Positions 26,600 through 36,717 of a stretch of DNA of 64,000 bases are shown one piece after another. A program made the position numbers and the translations under genes. The stretch is from CAVSUB01 sp963730995 (GTDB lineage Bacteria; Acidobacteriota; Vicinamibacteria; Vicinamibacterales; 2-12-FULL-66-21). The notes under the pieces were generated by a model. That model saw only the letters and a list, made by a program, of their open reading frames with translations. It was not told the origin of the DNA and ran no database searches. Positions within the stretch are counted from its first letter, which is position 1, and each line of letters starts with the position of its first letter. The stretch spans positions 434,001 through 498,000 of the forward strand of contig CAVSUB010000013.1 in NCBI GenBank assembly GCA_963730995.1, given 5' to 3'.

Positions 26600-28510
26600 A
26601 TGGCCGATCAGATGTCAGGAAAGCCGACCAACCCGCGCGGACGGCGGCCGGGTGACCGGAAGCTGGGCGGGCGGACGCCTCCAGGCTCGGCGATGTGGTA
26701 CGTCGTCGGCCTGCTGCTGCTTCTTGCCCTCGGCCAGGCGTTCTTCTACGCGGTGCAGTCAGGCGACACGCTCTCGTACAGCGACTTCCGGAAAGCCATC
26801 CGCGACGGACAGGTCGCCGAGCTCACGCTCGGTGACGATCGCATTCACGGCGCCCTCAAGAATCCGGGCGGCAAGCCGCGGAGCTTCACGACAGTACGTG
26901 TCGACGATCCCAAGCTCGTCGAGGATCTCGAGGCACACGCCGTCAAGTACACCGGCGAGGTGACGAGCCGCTGGATCGGCGAGATCCTGGGTTGGGTGAT
27001 TCCGCTCGTCTTTCTCGTCGCGCTCTGGAGCTTCTTTTTCCGGCGGATGGGCGGCGCCGAGGGTGGCGTGATGTCGTTCGCCCGCAGCCGCGCGAAGATC
27101 TACGCCGAAGACGACGTGATCGTCCGGTTTGGCGACGTCGCAGGCGTCGACGAGGCGGAAGAGGAACTCCGGGAGATCGTCGAGTTCCTGAAGACTCCGA
27201 AGAAGTACACGAGCATCGGCGGGCGGATTCCGAAGGGTGTGCTACTCGTCGGCCCGCCGGGCACCGGGAAGACGCTCCTCGCGCGAGCGGTGGCGGGCGA
27301 AGCCAAGGTGCCGTTCTTCTCGCTGAGCGGATCGGAGTTCGTCGAGATGTTCGTCGGCGTCGGGGCCGCACGTGTCCGGGATCTTTTTGCTCAGGCAGAG
27401 GTCAAGGCGCCGTGCATCGTCTTCATCGACGAGCTCGACGCGCTCGGCAAGATCCGGATCCAGACACCCATGGGCAGCCACGAGGAGCGCGAGCAGACCC
27501 TGAATCAGCTCCTCGCGGAGATGGACGGCTTCGACGCGCGGAAGGGCGTCATCATCATGGGCGCGACGAATCGGCCAGAGGTGCTCGACCCTGCGCTGCT
27601 CCGTCCGGGTCGCTTCGATCGGCAGGTCCTCGTCGACAAGCCAGACGTGAAGGGCCGAGAGGAGATTCTCCGCATTCACGTCAAGAACGTGAAGGTGGGC
27701 CCGAACGTCGACCTGAAAGTGCTCGCAGCCCGGACGGCCGGATTCGCCGGCGCCGATCTGGCCAATCTCGTCAACGAGGCGGCTCTTCTCGCCGCCCGGC
27801 GCGACAAGACGGCCGTGGAGATGAAGGATTTCGACGAGGCGATCGATCGCGTCGTCGCAGGGCTGGAGAAGAAGCGCGTGATGAGCGACAGGGAGCGCCG
27901 CATCGTCGCGTACCACGAATCCGGTCACGCCATCGTGGCAAGCGTCCTGCCCGGGCTGGATCCGGTGCACAAGATCTCGATCGTGCAGCGGGGCTTCGGT
28001 GCGCTCGGCTACACGATGCAGCTGCCGCTCGAGGAACGATATCTGATGACCCGCACGGATCTTCTCGGCCAGCTGGCAGTGCTCCTTGGGGGCCGCACCG
28101 CGGAGGAGATCGCCTTCGGGGAAATCTCGACGGGCGCGCAAAACGATTTGCAGCGGGCTACGGACATCGCGCGAGCGATGGTGACCGAGTTCGGCATGAG
28201 CGACCTCGTGGGCCTCGTCAACCACAACGGCCACAAGAGGAATCCGTTCCTCGAGACACCGTTCATCCAGGAACGCGGCGCGTACGCCGAGCAGACGGCG
28301 CTCCTCATCGACACAGAGGTCAAGCGGATCCTGACCGAATCGCATGCGGAAGCTCGCCGCGTGCTGCAGGACCATCGCCAGGTGCTCGACGCTCTCTCCG
28401 CCAGGCTGCTCGAAGTCGAAGTCGTGGAATCGGCGGAGCTGCTCGCGCTCCTGGGTCCGCTGCCCCCGAAGGCCGCCGAGGCACTCCCGGCGGAAATCCC
28501 TCCGGTGTGA
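26600..28510 (+). CDS. ftsH: ATP-dependent zinc metalloprotease FtsH
   Basis: Membrane-bound AAA+ protease degrading damaged membrane and regulatory proteins, 636 aa. TM1 at about residues 33-50, a short periplasmic domain, and TM2 near residues 125-148 (GWVIPLVFLVALWSFFF). AAA+ domain: GPPGTGKTLLARAVAGEA (Walker A ~218), CIVFIDELDALGK (Walker B) and the SRH region TNRPEVLDPALLRPGRFDRQV. Protease domain: HESGHAI (HExxH ~439) with the third zinc ligand Asp in QRATDIARAMVTEFGMSD. Last gene of the hspR operon, 36 bp after clpB. Confidence 0.97.
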   Translation: MADQMSGKPTNPRGRRPGDRKLGGRTPPGSAMWYVVGLLLLLALGQAFFYAVQSGDTLSYSDFRKAIRDGQVAELTLGDDRIHGALKNPGGKPRSFTTVRVDDPKLVEDLEAHAVKYTGEVTSRWIGEILGWVIPLVFLVALWSFFFRRMGGAEGGVMSFARSRAKIYAEDDVIVRFGDVAGVDEAEEELREIVEFLKTPKKYTSIGGRIPKGVLLVGPPGTGKTLLARAVAGEAKVPFFSLSGSEFVEMFVGVGAARVRDLFAQAEVKAPCIVFIDELDALGKIRIQTPMGSHEEREQTLNQLLAEMDGFDARKGVIIMGATNRPEVLDPALLRPGRFDRQVLVDKPDVKGREEILRIHVKNVKVGPNVDLKVLAARTAGFAGADLANLVNEAALLAARRDKTAVEMKDFDEAIDRVVAGLEKKRVMSDRERRIVAYHESGHAIVASVLPGLDPVHKISIVQRGFGALGYTMQLPLEERYLMTRTDLLGQLAVLLGGRTAEEIAFGEISTGAQNDLQRATDIARAMVTEFGMSDLVGLVNHNGHKRNPFLETPFIQERGAYAEQTALLIDTEVKRILTESHAEARRVLQDHRQVLDALSARLLEVEVVESAELLALLGPLPPKAAEALPAEIPPV

Positions 28511-28604
28511 GCCTGATTGGTTCCCCGCACGACCGCCGCCAGCCTTCCGCGATCTACAATCCGGGTTCCGGCGGTTCGGTCCTTCTTCCGTGAGGCAGTT
28601 GGTA

Positions 28605-31600
28605 ATGAGACGTAGAGCGAAGTGGGCGCTGGTGTGTGCTGTTCTTGCGGCGACCGGATTGCGCGGCGGGGCGCAGTCGCCGTCGAACCCGTATGCGCGG
28701 GATCCCAAACAGCCGATCGACGAGCCCTACACGCAGAAGATCAAGGAATACACGACGGAGCTCGTTTTTCACCTCGCCCCTGGTCGATTACCTGCCGGCC
28801 TCGAAGACAGTACCGACGCCGCAAAAAGTCATAGGCGACATCGCCGGTGCGCCCGGCAAGCTGCCGTACTCGAGCGAGGTCTACGAGTACATGCGGATGG
28901 TCGAGAAGGCCAGCCCGCGGGTGAAGGTCTACTCGATCGGCAAGACTGAGGAAGGCCGCGAGATGATCGCCGTCGCAGTGTCGTCGGAGGCGAACATCGC
29001 GAAGCTCGACGAGAACCGCGGAAGGCTGGCAAAGCTCGCGGATCCGCGCACGATCAACATGAACGATGCGGAAGCCGACAAGATCGTGGACCAGTCCGTG
29101 CCGGTCTACTACATCACCGGCGCGATCCACTCGCCGGAAACCGGCTCGCCAACTGCGCTGATGGAGCTCGTGTATCGACTGGCGGTCGACGAGAGCCCGT
29201 ACATCCAGAAGATCCGCAGTCGCGTTGTCACGCTCGTGACACCGATCGTGGAGGTCGACGGGCGCGATCGGCATGTCGACGTCTACCGGTGGCACCTTGC
29301 GAACCCCGGGAAGAACTGGCCGTCGACGCTCTACTGGGGCAAGTACGTCGCACACGACAACAACCGCGACGCCATGGCCCTGACGCTCAACCTGACGCGG
29401 AACGTGCTGAACACCTACATCGGCTGGAAGGCGCAGGTCCTCCACGACCTCCACGAGTCGGTCGCCTACCTCTACGACAACACCGTTGGCGACGGTCCGT
29501 ACAACGCGTGGCTGGATCCGATCCTCACCGACGAGTGGCAGATGATCGGCTGGAACAACGTGTCGGAGATGACAAAGTTCGGCATGCCTGGCGTCTTCAC
29601 TCACGGCACGTTCGACACGTGGACGCCCGGGTACCTGATGTTCATCGCCGCAACGCACAACGGGATCAGCCGGCTCTACGAGACGTTCGGCAACGCGGGC
29701 GCCGACACGCTCGAGAGAACGCTCACCGCCACCGAGACTGCCCGGACCTGGTACAAACAGAATCCCCCGTTGCCGAAAGCGAAGTGGTCGCAGCGAAACA
29801 ACAACAACTATCAGGAAACGGGCCTGCTCGTTTCCCTGAATCACTTCGCAGACAACAAGAACCTGTTCCTCAAGAACTTCTACTTGAAGAGCAAGCGCTC
29901 GATCCTCAAGCCGAACCGGGAGGGACCTGCCGCTTATGTCTTTCCAGGAGACGATCCCCGCATCGGGCCGCAGGCGGCGTTATTGAAGATCCTGCAGCAG
30001 CAGGGATGCGAGATCTCCAGAGCGACTGCCCCTTTCACCGTCACCGTGCCGGGCCGGCGCAGACCGGCGCGTGCACTCACGAATGACTCGGGCAGCGCCG
30101 GTCGCAGCGGTCCGGACGCGGACAGCCAGCAGGGACAGGATCGGCCGTCACAGGAAAGGCCTCAGGATCGGCCGTCGCAGGAAAAGCCTCCGGATCGGCC
30201 GTCGCAGGAAAAGCCTCCGGAACGCGCCCCCGAGCCTGAAACGCGCACGTTCCCGGCCGGCTCGTATGTCCTGCGGATGGACCAACCTTACAGCCGCATT
30301 GCGGATACGTTGCTCGACTATCAGTACTGGGCGCCCGACGATCCTCAGCGCAGTCCCTACGACGACACGGGTTGGACCTTCGGGGAGCTCTTCAACGTTC
30401 GCGTCGTCAGAGTGACGGACCCCGCAGTGCTGGACGCGACGATGGAGATGGTGAAGGGCGAGCTGACGGCGCCGGGCGGTCTGAGCGGGACAGGCAGCCT
30501 CTTCGCCGTGAATCACAACGCAGACCCGAAGCTCGCGACCTTGCGCTACCGGCTCAAGGACGCGCAGATCGACATCGCGGAGGAGGCGTTCGAATCGGCC
30601 GGGCAGAAGTTCAATCGCGGTTCCTTCATCATCCGCAACGTGAGCGCCCGCGACCTCGGAAAGGCGGCGACAGAGCTCGGGTTGAACGCCGTAGCGCTCG
30701 CGACGAGCCCGTCGGTCAGGACGCACCCTGCGCGCGCCGCCCGCGTGGCCCTCATGCACACCTGGATCAACACGCAGGATGAAGGCTGGTGGCGCCTGGC
30801 GCTGGACCAGATCTCCGTACCGTTCACCTACATCAGCACGCAGGATGTCACCAACGATCCCGCCCTGCGCTCCAAGTTCGACGTGATTCTCTTCCCGCCG
30901 ATCGGCCGCGCGGCCGGCCAGGCCATCATCACGGGCATGCCGATGTTCGGCAACCCCATCCCGTGGAAGAAGACAGAGATGACGCCGAATCTTGGAACGG
31001 TGGATGAGACCGACGACATCAGGCCGGGGATGGGCTGGTCGGGTATGGCCAACCTGCAGAAGTTCGTCAGCGAGGGCGGCTTGCTGATCGCGGTGGACGA
31101 CACGGCGGACTTTGCCGTGCAGTACGGCTTTGCAGGCGGCGTCTCGATCACGCCCGCCCAGCGGCTGAAGATCACCGGCGCTGTCCTGCGCTCGAAGCGC
31201 GTCGACGAGACGAGTCCGATCGCCTACGGTTACGACGAGAACCTGTCGATCTATTCGTCAGACGGTCCGATCTTCGGAGTGAGCAATCTGGTGGGCGGCA
31301 GAAGCGGGCGCGGAGGCGGCGGGGACACGCGGCGCGCGACCGGTCGCGGCACGCCCGACGACCCCGATCTGCCGCAGGGACGCCAGCCGCCGGAGCCGGC
31401 ACCCGACGACCCTCGCGTCGAGCCGTGGCAGGCAGCGCCGATCCGGGAGGAGCAGCTGCGAAACGGGATCAACGTGATTCCGCCCGCGCAGCGGCCGCGC
31501 GTGGTGTTTCGCTACGGAGACGCCCGAGACCTGCTCGTGTCAGGTCTGCTAGACGCCGGCACCGAGATCGCCCAGCGGCCGATGGTCGTCGATGTCCCGG

Positions 31601-31737
31601 TCGACAAAGGGCATGTCGTGCTCTTCTCCAACAATCCTCTCTGGCGCGGGGAAACGCAGGGCAGCTACTCCCTGGTACTGAACGCGATTCTGAACCACGA
31701 CAGTCTGGATGCGGGGCGGAAACTGGATGTGAGATAG
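28605..31737 (+). CDS. Secreted M14-family zinc carboxypeptidase-like protein (one frameshift)
   Basis: Large (~1040-aa) exported protein. The signal peptide MRRRAKWALVCAVLAATGLRG is encoded from ATG 28605. A frame change near 28767, in a run of T, is needed to join it to the body (PLVDYLPASKTVP...). The N-terminal peptidase domain has the M14 zinc motif GAIHSPETGS (HxxE), a later LHDLHES supplying the third His, and NNRDAMALTLNLTRN in the arginine-binding position. A low-complexity DRPSQEKP segment (res ~510-540) links to a C-terminal glutamine-amidotransferase-like half (VALMHTWINTQDEGWWRLAL, DVILFPPIGR, GHVVLFSNNPLWRGETQGS), a pairing seen in other large M14 proteins. Convergent with the histidine kinase gene, 1 bp apart. 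Confidence 0.82.
30139..30219 (+). repeat. Three 27-bp in-frame tandem repeats
   Basis: Units 30139-30165, 30166-30192 and 30193-30219 encode DRPSQE(R/K)PP/Q-like nonapeptides in the M14 protein linker. Units 2 and 3 are identical, and unit 1 differs at four positions. Repeat number is likely variable between strains. Confidence 0.85.
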
Positions 31738-31738
31738 G

Positions 31739-34700
31739 TTATCCGTTCATCGCGCGCCTCACCGCGCGCAGGAGCACGTCCGCATCGAAGGGCTTCTGCA
31801 GGAACGGCGCCCCCGTTTCGAGCCGTCGCTGGTCGACGGTGACGTGTCCGCTATAGCCGGACATGTACAGCACGGGCAAAGAAGAGCGGCTCGCCGAGAG
31901 CCGGCGGTGGAGGTCCGGCCCCGACCCTCCAGGCATGATGACGTCGGTCAGCAAGAGCGCGAAATCTCGTCCGGATTCCTTGAACGCCGCCTCTGCTTCC
32001 TGGGAGTTTCGCGCCGAGAACACGTTGTACCCAGCCCGCTCGAGGATCGCCACGGCCAGCGAACGAACAGCGTCCTCGTCCTCGACGACCAGGACGGTTC
32101 CCGTTCCGGAGGACGCAGGCTGTTCCGCCTCTTCCCTTCGGCCCGCTACCGCGACTTCGCCAGCCGCTGCCGGCAAATAGACCTTGAACGTCGTTCCGTG
32201 ACCGAGCTCGCTGTAGACCGAGATGTAGCCGCCGGCCTGCGTGACGATCCCGTAGACGGTCGCCAATCCCAGCCCCGTCCCCTTTCCGGTTTCCTTGGTC
32301 GTGAAGAAGGGCTCGAAGATCCGCGGCCGGATCGCCTCGGCGATCCCTACACCAGTGTCGCTCACGGCCAGTCGCACGTAGGGCCCCGGCTTCACGAGCG
32401 TCCGTTCGATCCCATCCTCAGCCAGGTGGACGTTCGAGGTTTCGATTTCGATGGATCCGCCGCGCGGCATGGCGTCGCGCGCATTCACCACGAGGTTGAC
32501 GAGCACCTGTTCGAGCTGGCTGCGGTCCGCGCGCACGGCGTGGAGATCGTTCGCAAGCGTGGTACTCAGCTCGACGTGCTCGCCGACGAGCCGCTGCAGC
32601 ATATTGGTGAGGCCGCCGATTGTCCCGTTGACGTCGAGCGTCACGATCTCTGCCGGATCCCGTCGGCTGAAGGCGAGCAGCTGCCGCGTGAGGGCGGCGG
32701 CACGATTGGCGGCGGACAGGATCTCGTTGACGTCTTTCGCCTGCCGCGGATCGGTGACGACTTCCGCGAGGAACTGCGTGTAGCCGAGGATGGCCGTCAG
32801 AAGGTTGTTGAAGTCGTGCGCTATGCCGCCGGCAAGCTGACCGACCGCATCCATTTTCTGCGCCTGGCGGAGGTGTGATTCGAGCGTCCGGCGCTCGGTC
32901 ACGTCGGTCGTGATCCCGAGCATGCGCGGTCTCCGATCCACAGTCTCCGATATGTGCCCGGTGCTGCTCAGCCATCGGATCTGTCCATCCGGAAGCACGA
33001 CACGAAAATCGGTGGCAAACGCGGATCGGTTGGCGATGGCGTCCTCGAGCGCCTGCCTGACCCTGGGCGCATCTTCCTGGTGCATAAACTTCAGGCCCCC
33101 GCCGGCCGCGCTGTCGAACGTTTCGAGCGGGCGGCCAAAGAGCGCTGCGAGGTTCTCGGACCAGGTGACGCGTCGTGTTTCGAGGTCGATCTCCCAATCC
33201 GCCATTTTCGCGGCTGCCAGGGCAAGGCTCGTGCGGTCCTGCGCGAGCCGCAAGGCGAGCTCGTTGCGCTTGCGCTCGCTGATGTCGGAGATCACGGCGA
33301 GCACTCCGGAGACCTGACCATCCGCCCGGCGCAGCGGCGACAGGCGAATCCAGCTCCAGGACTCGGAGCCGGCGACCTCCCGCCGGACGTCGGGCATCTC
33401 CACCGTCTCGCCGGCGAGCGCCTTCCGGAGCGCCTCCTGCAGTCCCTGCCGGTCGGCATGAGGCAGGACATCGATCACCTGCAGGCCGATCGCGGCATCC
33501 GCTTCGATCCCCGTCAGGTTCTCGAGGAACGGATTGAACGAGACGACGTGGAGCTCTCGATCGAAAACTGCCACTCCGTCCCTCATGTTGTCGATGATCT
33601 GCTGATTGAACCGGCTGGACTCCCGGAGGGCGTTTTCAGCGCTCTTGCGATCCGTGACGTTCCGATAGGTCACGATCACGCCCGTGACGTCTCCCGTGTC
33701 GGATCGCAGGGCGGCATGATTGACGGCGAACCAGTGCTCGGCCTCCGCAAAGGGCCGCTGAGCGTCGAAGCGGGCGGCGATCTCTCCGCGCAGGACACGG
33801 GAGATCGCCTCGAACGATCTCGGATCCTTGAACGAAGGAAACATGTCGCGCAGCCGATGGCCGAGGACCTCGGCTTCAGAGAGGCCGCTCAGTTGCTCCA
33901 TCGCACGATTCCATAGCAGGAACCTCGACTCGCGGTCGGTGACGACGATCCCTTCCTGGGCGCTGTCGAGCACCTGTCGGTGGAATTGTGCCGATTCGCG
34001 AAGCCGCTTTTCCGCAGCCGACCGCACATCGTCTATCTCGTCGACACGACGGGCATAGATCAGCAGGACTATCGCGCAGATCAGTGCGGTCGACGCGGCG
34101 GAGACCGCAACGCCGGTTTCCGTCCCGAGATATCCGAGCCGCTGGGCGTGCAGCCGCAGCCATCCGAGCACGAAGGGCACCAGGACAATGGCGGGCAGGA
34201 GCGAGCGGGCCAGCGACCCGCCCGGGCCCTCTCCGTTCAGGACACGGACGAGCCCGATTTCGGGATCGGCCGCCAGGACGCCGGTGCCGAGCGCCAGCAT
34301 GGCAAGCGCCGCGTGCAGCGCCATGACGGACTGCGACGCCAGACGGAACTGCAGCGTCAGGTTGTACGCGTAGTCGACGAGGACAATCGATGCGAGAAGG
34401 ACGGCCGTCATCGCGCAGACATGTCCGACACGTCGCCGCGTCATGGATCTGCCGAGTGCCAGCAGCGCGATGGCGAGCAGGCCGAAGCAGAAGGCGCTCA
34501 TCTCGCTCATGAGGGAGATGTTGGCGTCGGGGGGCAGGACCGGGGCCAACAGGCGATAGAAATGAACCCGGGGCCAGAAATGCGTCTCGACCTGGGTGAT
34601 GAGGGCGATTGCGAGGAGCGCCAGCGCGAGGAAGCGGGAAAGCGATCGGCTGACGCGGGTGCCGTGCCGTGTGCACCAGAGCGACGCGCCTGCCAGGATG

Positions 34701-34882
34701 AAGGCGAGCGCCGTGTTCGGCTGCATGACCCGGAAGCCGCGGGGTCCGGAGAAATGCCAGAAGGCACCGAACCGCCATCCGAGCAGCACGAGAGTCCCCG
34801 CCACGATCGCTACGATCGCGGCAGCGACCGACACGTAGCGCCTGGACGCGTCAGCGGAGGCGCGAGAGTCCCTTACGTTCAT
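31739..34882 (-). CDS. Hybrid sensor histidine kinase with membrane sensor, PAS repeats and receiver domain
   Basis: A ~1047-aa protein from ATG 34882 (MNVRDSRASAD). The N-terminal ~310 residues hold about eight TM helices (MASE-like). Three PAS domains follow (res ~330-720; VLDSAQEGIVVTDRESRFLLWNRAME, NMRDGVAVFDRELHVVSFNP and a PAS_3 type with DWEIDLETRRVTWSENL). HisKA has the phospho-His in GGIAHDFNNLLTAILGY; HATPase_c has NLVVNARDAM, DTGVGI and GTGLGLATVYG. The C-terminal REC domain has acceptor Asp in LLLTDVIMPG and a Lys in FLQKPFD. Input signal and output regulator are unknown. It follows rho by 115 bp on the same strand. Confidence 0.92.
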   Translation of the reverse strand: MNVRDSRASADASRRYVSVAAAIVAIVAGTLVLLGWRFGAFWHFSGPRGFRVMQPNTALAFILAGASLWCTRHGTRVSRSLSRFLALALLAIALITQVETHFWPRVHFYRLLAPVLPPDANISLMSEMSAFCFGLLAIALLALGRSMTRRRVGHVCAMTAVLLASIVLVDYAYNLTLQFRLASQSVMALHAALAMLALGTGVLAADPEIGLVRVLNGEGPGGSLARSLLPAIVLVPFVLGWLRLHAQRLGYLGTETGVAVSAASTALICAIVLLIYARRVDEIDDVRSAAEKRLRESAQFHRQVLDSAQEGIVVTDRESRFLLWNRAMEQLSGLSEAEVLGHRLRDMFPSFKDPRSFEAISRVLRGEIAARFDAQRPFAEAEHWFAVNHAALRSDTGDVTGVIVTYRNVTDRKSAENALRESSRFNQQIIDNMRDGVAVFDRELHVVSFNPFLENLTGIEADAAIGLQVIDVLPHADRQGLQEALRKALAGETVEMPDVRREVAGSESWSWIRLSPLRRADGQVSGVLAVISDISERKRNELALRLAQDRTSLALAAAKMADWEIDLETRRVTWSENLAALFGRPLETFDSAAGGGLKFMHQEDAPRVRQALEDAIANRSAFATDFRVVLPDGQIRWLSSTGHISETVDRRPRMLGITTDVTERRTLESHLRQAQKMDAVGQLAGGIAHDFNNLLTAILGYTQFLAEVVTDPRQAKDVNEILSAANRAAALTRQLLAFSRRDPAEIVTLDVNGTIGGLTNMLQRLVGEHVELSTTLANDLHAVRADRSQLEQVLVNLVVNARDAMPRGGSIEIETSNVHLAEDGIERTLVKPGPYVRLAVSDTGVGIAEAIRPRIFEPFFTTKETGKGTGLGLATVYGIVTQAGGYISVYSELGHGTTFKVYLPAAAGEVAVAGRREEAEQPASSGTGTVLVVEDEDAVRSLAVAILERAGYNVFSARNSQEAEAAFKESGRDFALLLTDVIMPGGSGPDLHRRLSASRSSLPVLYMSGYSGHVTVDQRRLETGAPFLQKPFDADVLLRAVRRAMNG

Positions 34883-34997
34883 CGCGGATCGATCGACACG
34901 GGGGTAGTATCTGCCGTGTCGCCGGAAGTATCGGAACGAGCGCACACGTGCGCGCCCGCAGGCGAAGATCGCGCAGCAGTGGCGCCGCTCGAGACGA

Positions 34998-36488
34998 TCA
35001 GCCCATCTTCTGCATGGCGGCGAGGAAGTCGCTGTTCGACTTGGTCTTCCCCATCCGCTCGAGCAGCAGCTCCATCGCCTCAACGGGCGAAAGCGGGTTG
35101 AGCACCTTGCGGAGTACCCACACGCGGTTCAGGTCCTCGCGTGGAAGCAGGAGCTCTTCCTTTCGCGTGCCGCTTTTCAACATGTCGATCGCCGGGAACA
35201 CGCGCTTGTCGGACAGCTTCCGGTCCAGGTGGATTTCCATGTTGCCGGTCCCCTTGAACTCCTCGAAGATCACGTCGTCCATGCGGGAACCGGTGTCGAC
35301 CAGCGCGGTCGCGATAATCGTGAGGGAGCCACCTTCCTCGATGTTACGCGCGGCGCCAAAGAAGCGCTTCGGCTTCTGAAGCGCGTTCGAGTCGAGGCCG
35401 CCGGAGAGGACCTTGCCCGACGGCGGAATCACCGCGTTGTAGGCACGCGCGAGCCGCGTGATCGAGTCGAGCAGGATCAGAACGTCCTTCTTGTGCTCGA
35501 CCAGCCGCTTGGCCTTTTCGATGACCATCTCGGCCACCTGCACGTGGCGCTGGGCGGGCTCATCGAACGTCGACGAGATGACTTCCCCATTCACCGAACG
35601 CTGCATGTCGGTGACTTCTTCCGGGCGCTCGTCGATCAGCAGAACGATGAGGTACACCTCGGGATGGTTCTTCGCCACAGACTGCGCGATGTTCTGCAGG
35701 AGCATCGTCTTGCCGGTCCGCGGCGGCGAGACGATCAGGCCACGCTGCCCGCGGCCGACAGGCGTCATCAGGTCCATGACGCGAGCCGAGAGATTGTCGG
35801 ATGCAGTCTCGAGGACGAAGCGTTCCAGCGGGTAGAGCGGCGTGAGGTTCTCGAAGAACAGCTTGTCGCGCGCCTGGTCGGGCGCCTCGAAGTTGACCGC
35901 CTCGACCTTGATCAGGGCGAAGTACCGCTCCCCTTCCTTTGGCGGACGTATCTGACCGGATACCGTATCGCCCGTCTGCAGATCGAACTTGCGAATCTGC
36001 GACGGCGAAACATAGATGTCGTCGGGCCCTGGCAGGTAGTTGTAGTCAGGCGCCCGGAGGAAGCCGAACCCGTCAGGCAGGACCTCGAGGACGCCCTCGG
36101 AGAAGATGAACCCGCTCTGTTCGGTCTGCGCTTTCAGGATCTGGAAGATCAGCTCCTGTTTCCGCATGCCCGTCGCGCCAGCGACGTTCAGGTCCTTCGC
36201 GATCTGGGTGAGCTTCTGGATCGACATGTCCTTCAGCTCGGTGATGTTCAGACCCTGACCGCGTCGGCCCTCCTGCCGCTGCTGGTTCTGGGGCGGCGGC
36301 TGTTGCGGGGGCGGCGCTGGAGGAGGGGCCGGAGGCGCGGTGGCCGGCGTCGCGGCAGCCTCAGATGGAGGCTGGGGCGGAGTGGCTTCGGGCTCCGGAG
36401 TTTCGACGACGGTGTCCGTCGATGTTTGGCGCGCGGCCGCTTGTTCAGCGGTCTGGCGCCCGGACGAGCGCTTGTTGGTTGGTGGCAT
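34998..36488 (-). CDS. rho: Transcription termination factor Rho with Pro-rich N-terminal extension
   Basis: Hexameric RNA helicase ending Rho-dependent transcripts, 496 aa. The first ~80 residues are a Pro/Ala/Gln-rich, likely disordered extension absent from short Rho proteins. Rho_N follows (NITELKDMSIQKLTQIAKDL), then the RNA-binding CSD (SGFIFSEGVLEVLPDGFGFLR, YVSPSQIRKFDL) and the ATPase with Walker A SPPRTGKTMLL. ERPEEVTDM, the R-loop and Q-loop region GGLDSNALQKPKRFFGAARN and the arginine-finger segment are present. A strong promoter lies 167-194 bp upstream, leaving a leader of ~160 nt that could serve autoregulation. Confidence 0.97.
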   Translation of the reverse strand: MPPTNKRSSGRQTAEQAAARQTSTDTVVETPEPEATPPQPPSEAAATPATAPPAPPPAPPPQQPPPQNQQRQEGRRGQGLNITELKDMSIQKLTQIAKDLNVAGATGMRKQELIFQILKAQTEQSGFIFSEGVLEVLPDGFGFLRAPDYNYLPGPDDIYVSPSQIRKFDLQTGDTVSGQIRPPKEGERYFALIKVEAVNFEAPDQARDKLFFENLTPLYPLERFVLETASDNLSARVMDLMTPVGRGQRGLIVSPPRTGKTMLLQNIAQSVAKNHPEVYLIVLLIDERPEEVTDMQRSVNGEVISSTFDEPAQRHVQVAEMVIEKAKRLVEHKKDVLILLDSITRLARAYNAVIPPSGKVLSGGLDSNALQKPKRFFGAARNIEEGGSLTIIATALVDTGSRMDDVIFEEFKGTGNMEIHLDRKLSDKRVFPAIDMLKSGTRKEELLLPREDLNRVWVLRKVLNPLSPVEAMELLLERMGKTKSNSDFLAAMQKMG

Positions 36489-36654
36489 GGGGCTACCAGA
36501 GTTCTCGGTCAGATGGTGGATGTGAACTTCTGAAGATGGCAGCGAACGATCGATCGACGTGGTCTCTCGTTGTTTGTATTGCGGATGGGCGACTGGGGCG
36601 CCCGGACGACACGTCAGGGGAAGTCTTGCGGTGCGGTTGTCTTTGGCAGATAGC

Positions 36655-36682
36655 AGTATAGCAGCTCAGGCCGAGCTGTCAA
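36655..36682 (-). promoter_or_regulatory. Sigma70-type promoter of rho
   Basis: On the minus strand TTGACA (36682-36677), 16-nt spacer, TATACT (36660-36655). The spacer carries a small AGCTC/GAGCT inverted repeat (36663-36677). Predicted 5' leader to ATG 36488 is ~160 nt. Confidence 0.8.
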
Positions 36683-36717
36683 TCGGGAGCAAAGGAAGCG
36701 AAGAACAGGCGAACAAC

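Noticed and set aside
27242..28708. 488-codon minus-strand frame across ftsH
   Set aside because: Antisense to the fully conserved FtsH AAA and protease motifs.
34883..34997. Rho-independent terminator between rho and the histidine kinase
   Set aside because: The gcgca/tgcgc hairpin has only 5 bp and no T-run; too weak to call.
35229..36533. 434-codon plus-strand frame opposite rho (also 40167-41480, 44273-45988, 60845-62257)
   Set aside because: Antisense shadows of rho, glcD, recG and pepA with no family motifs.
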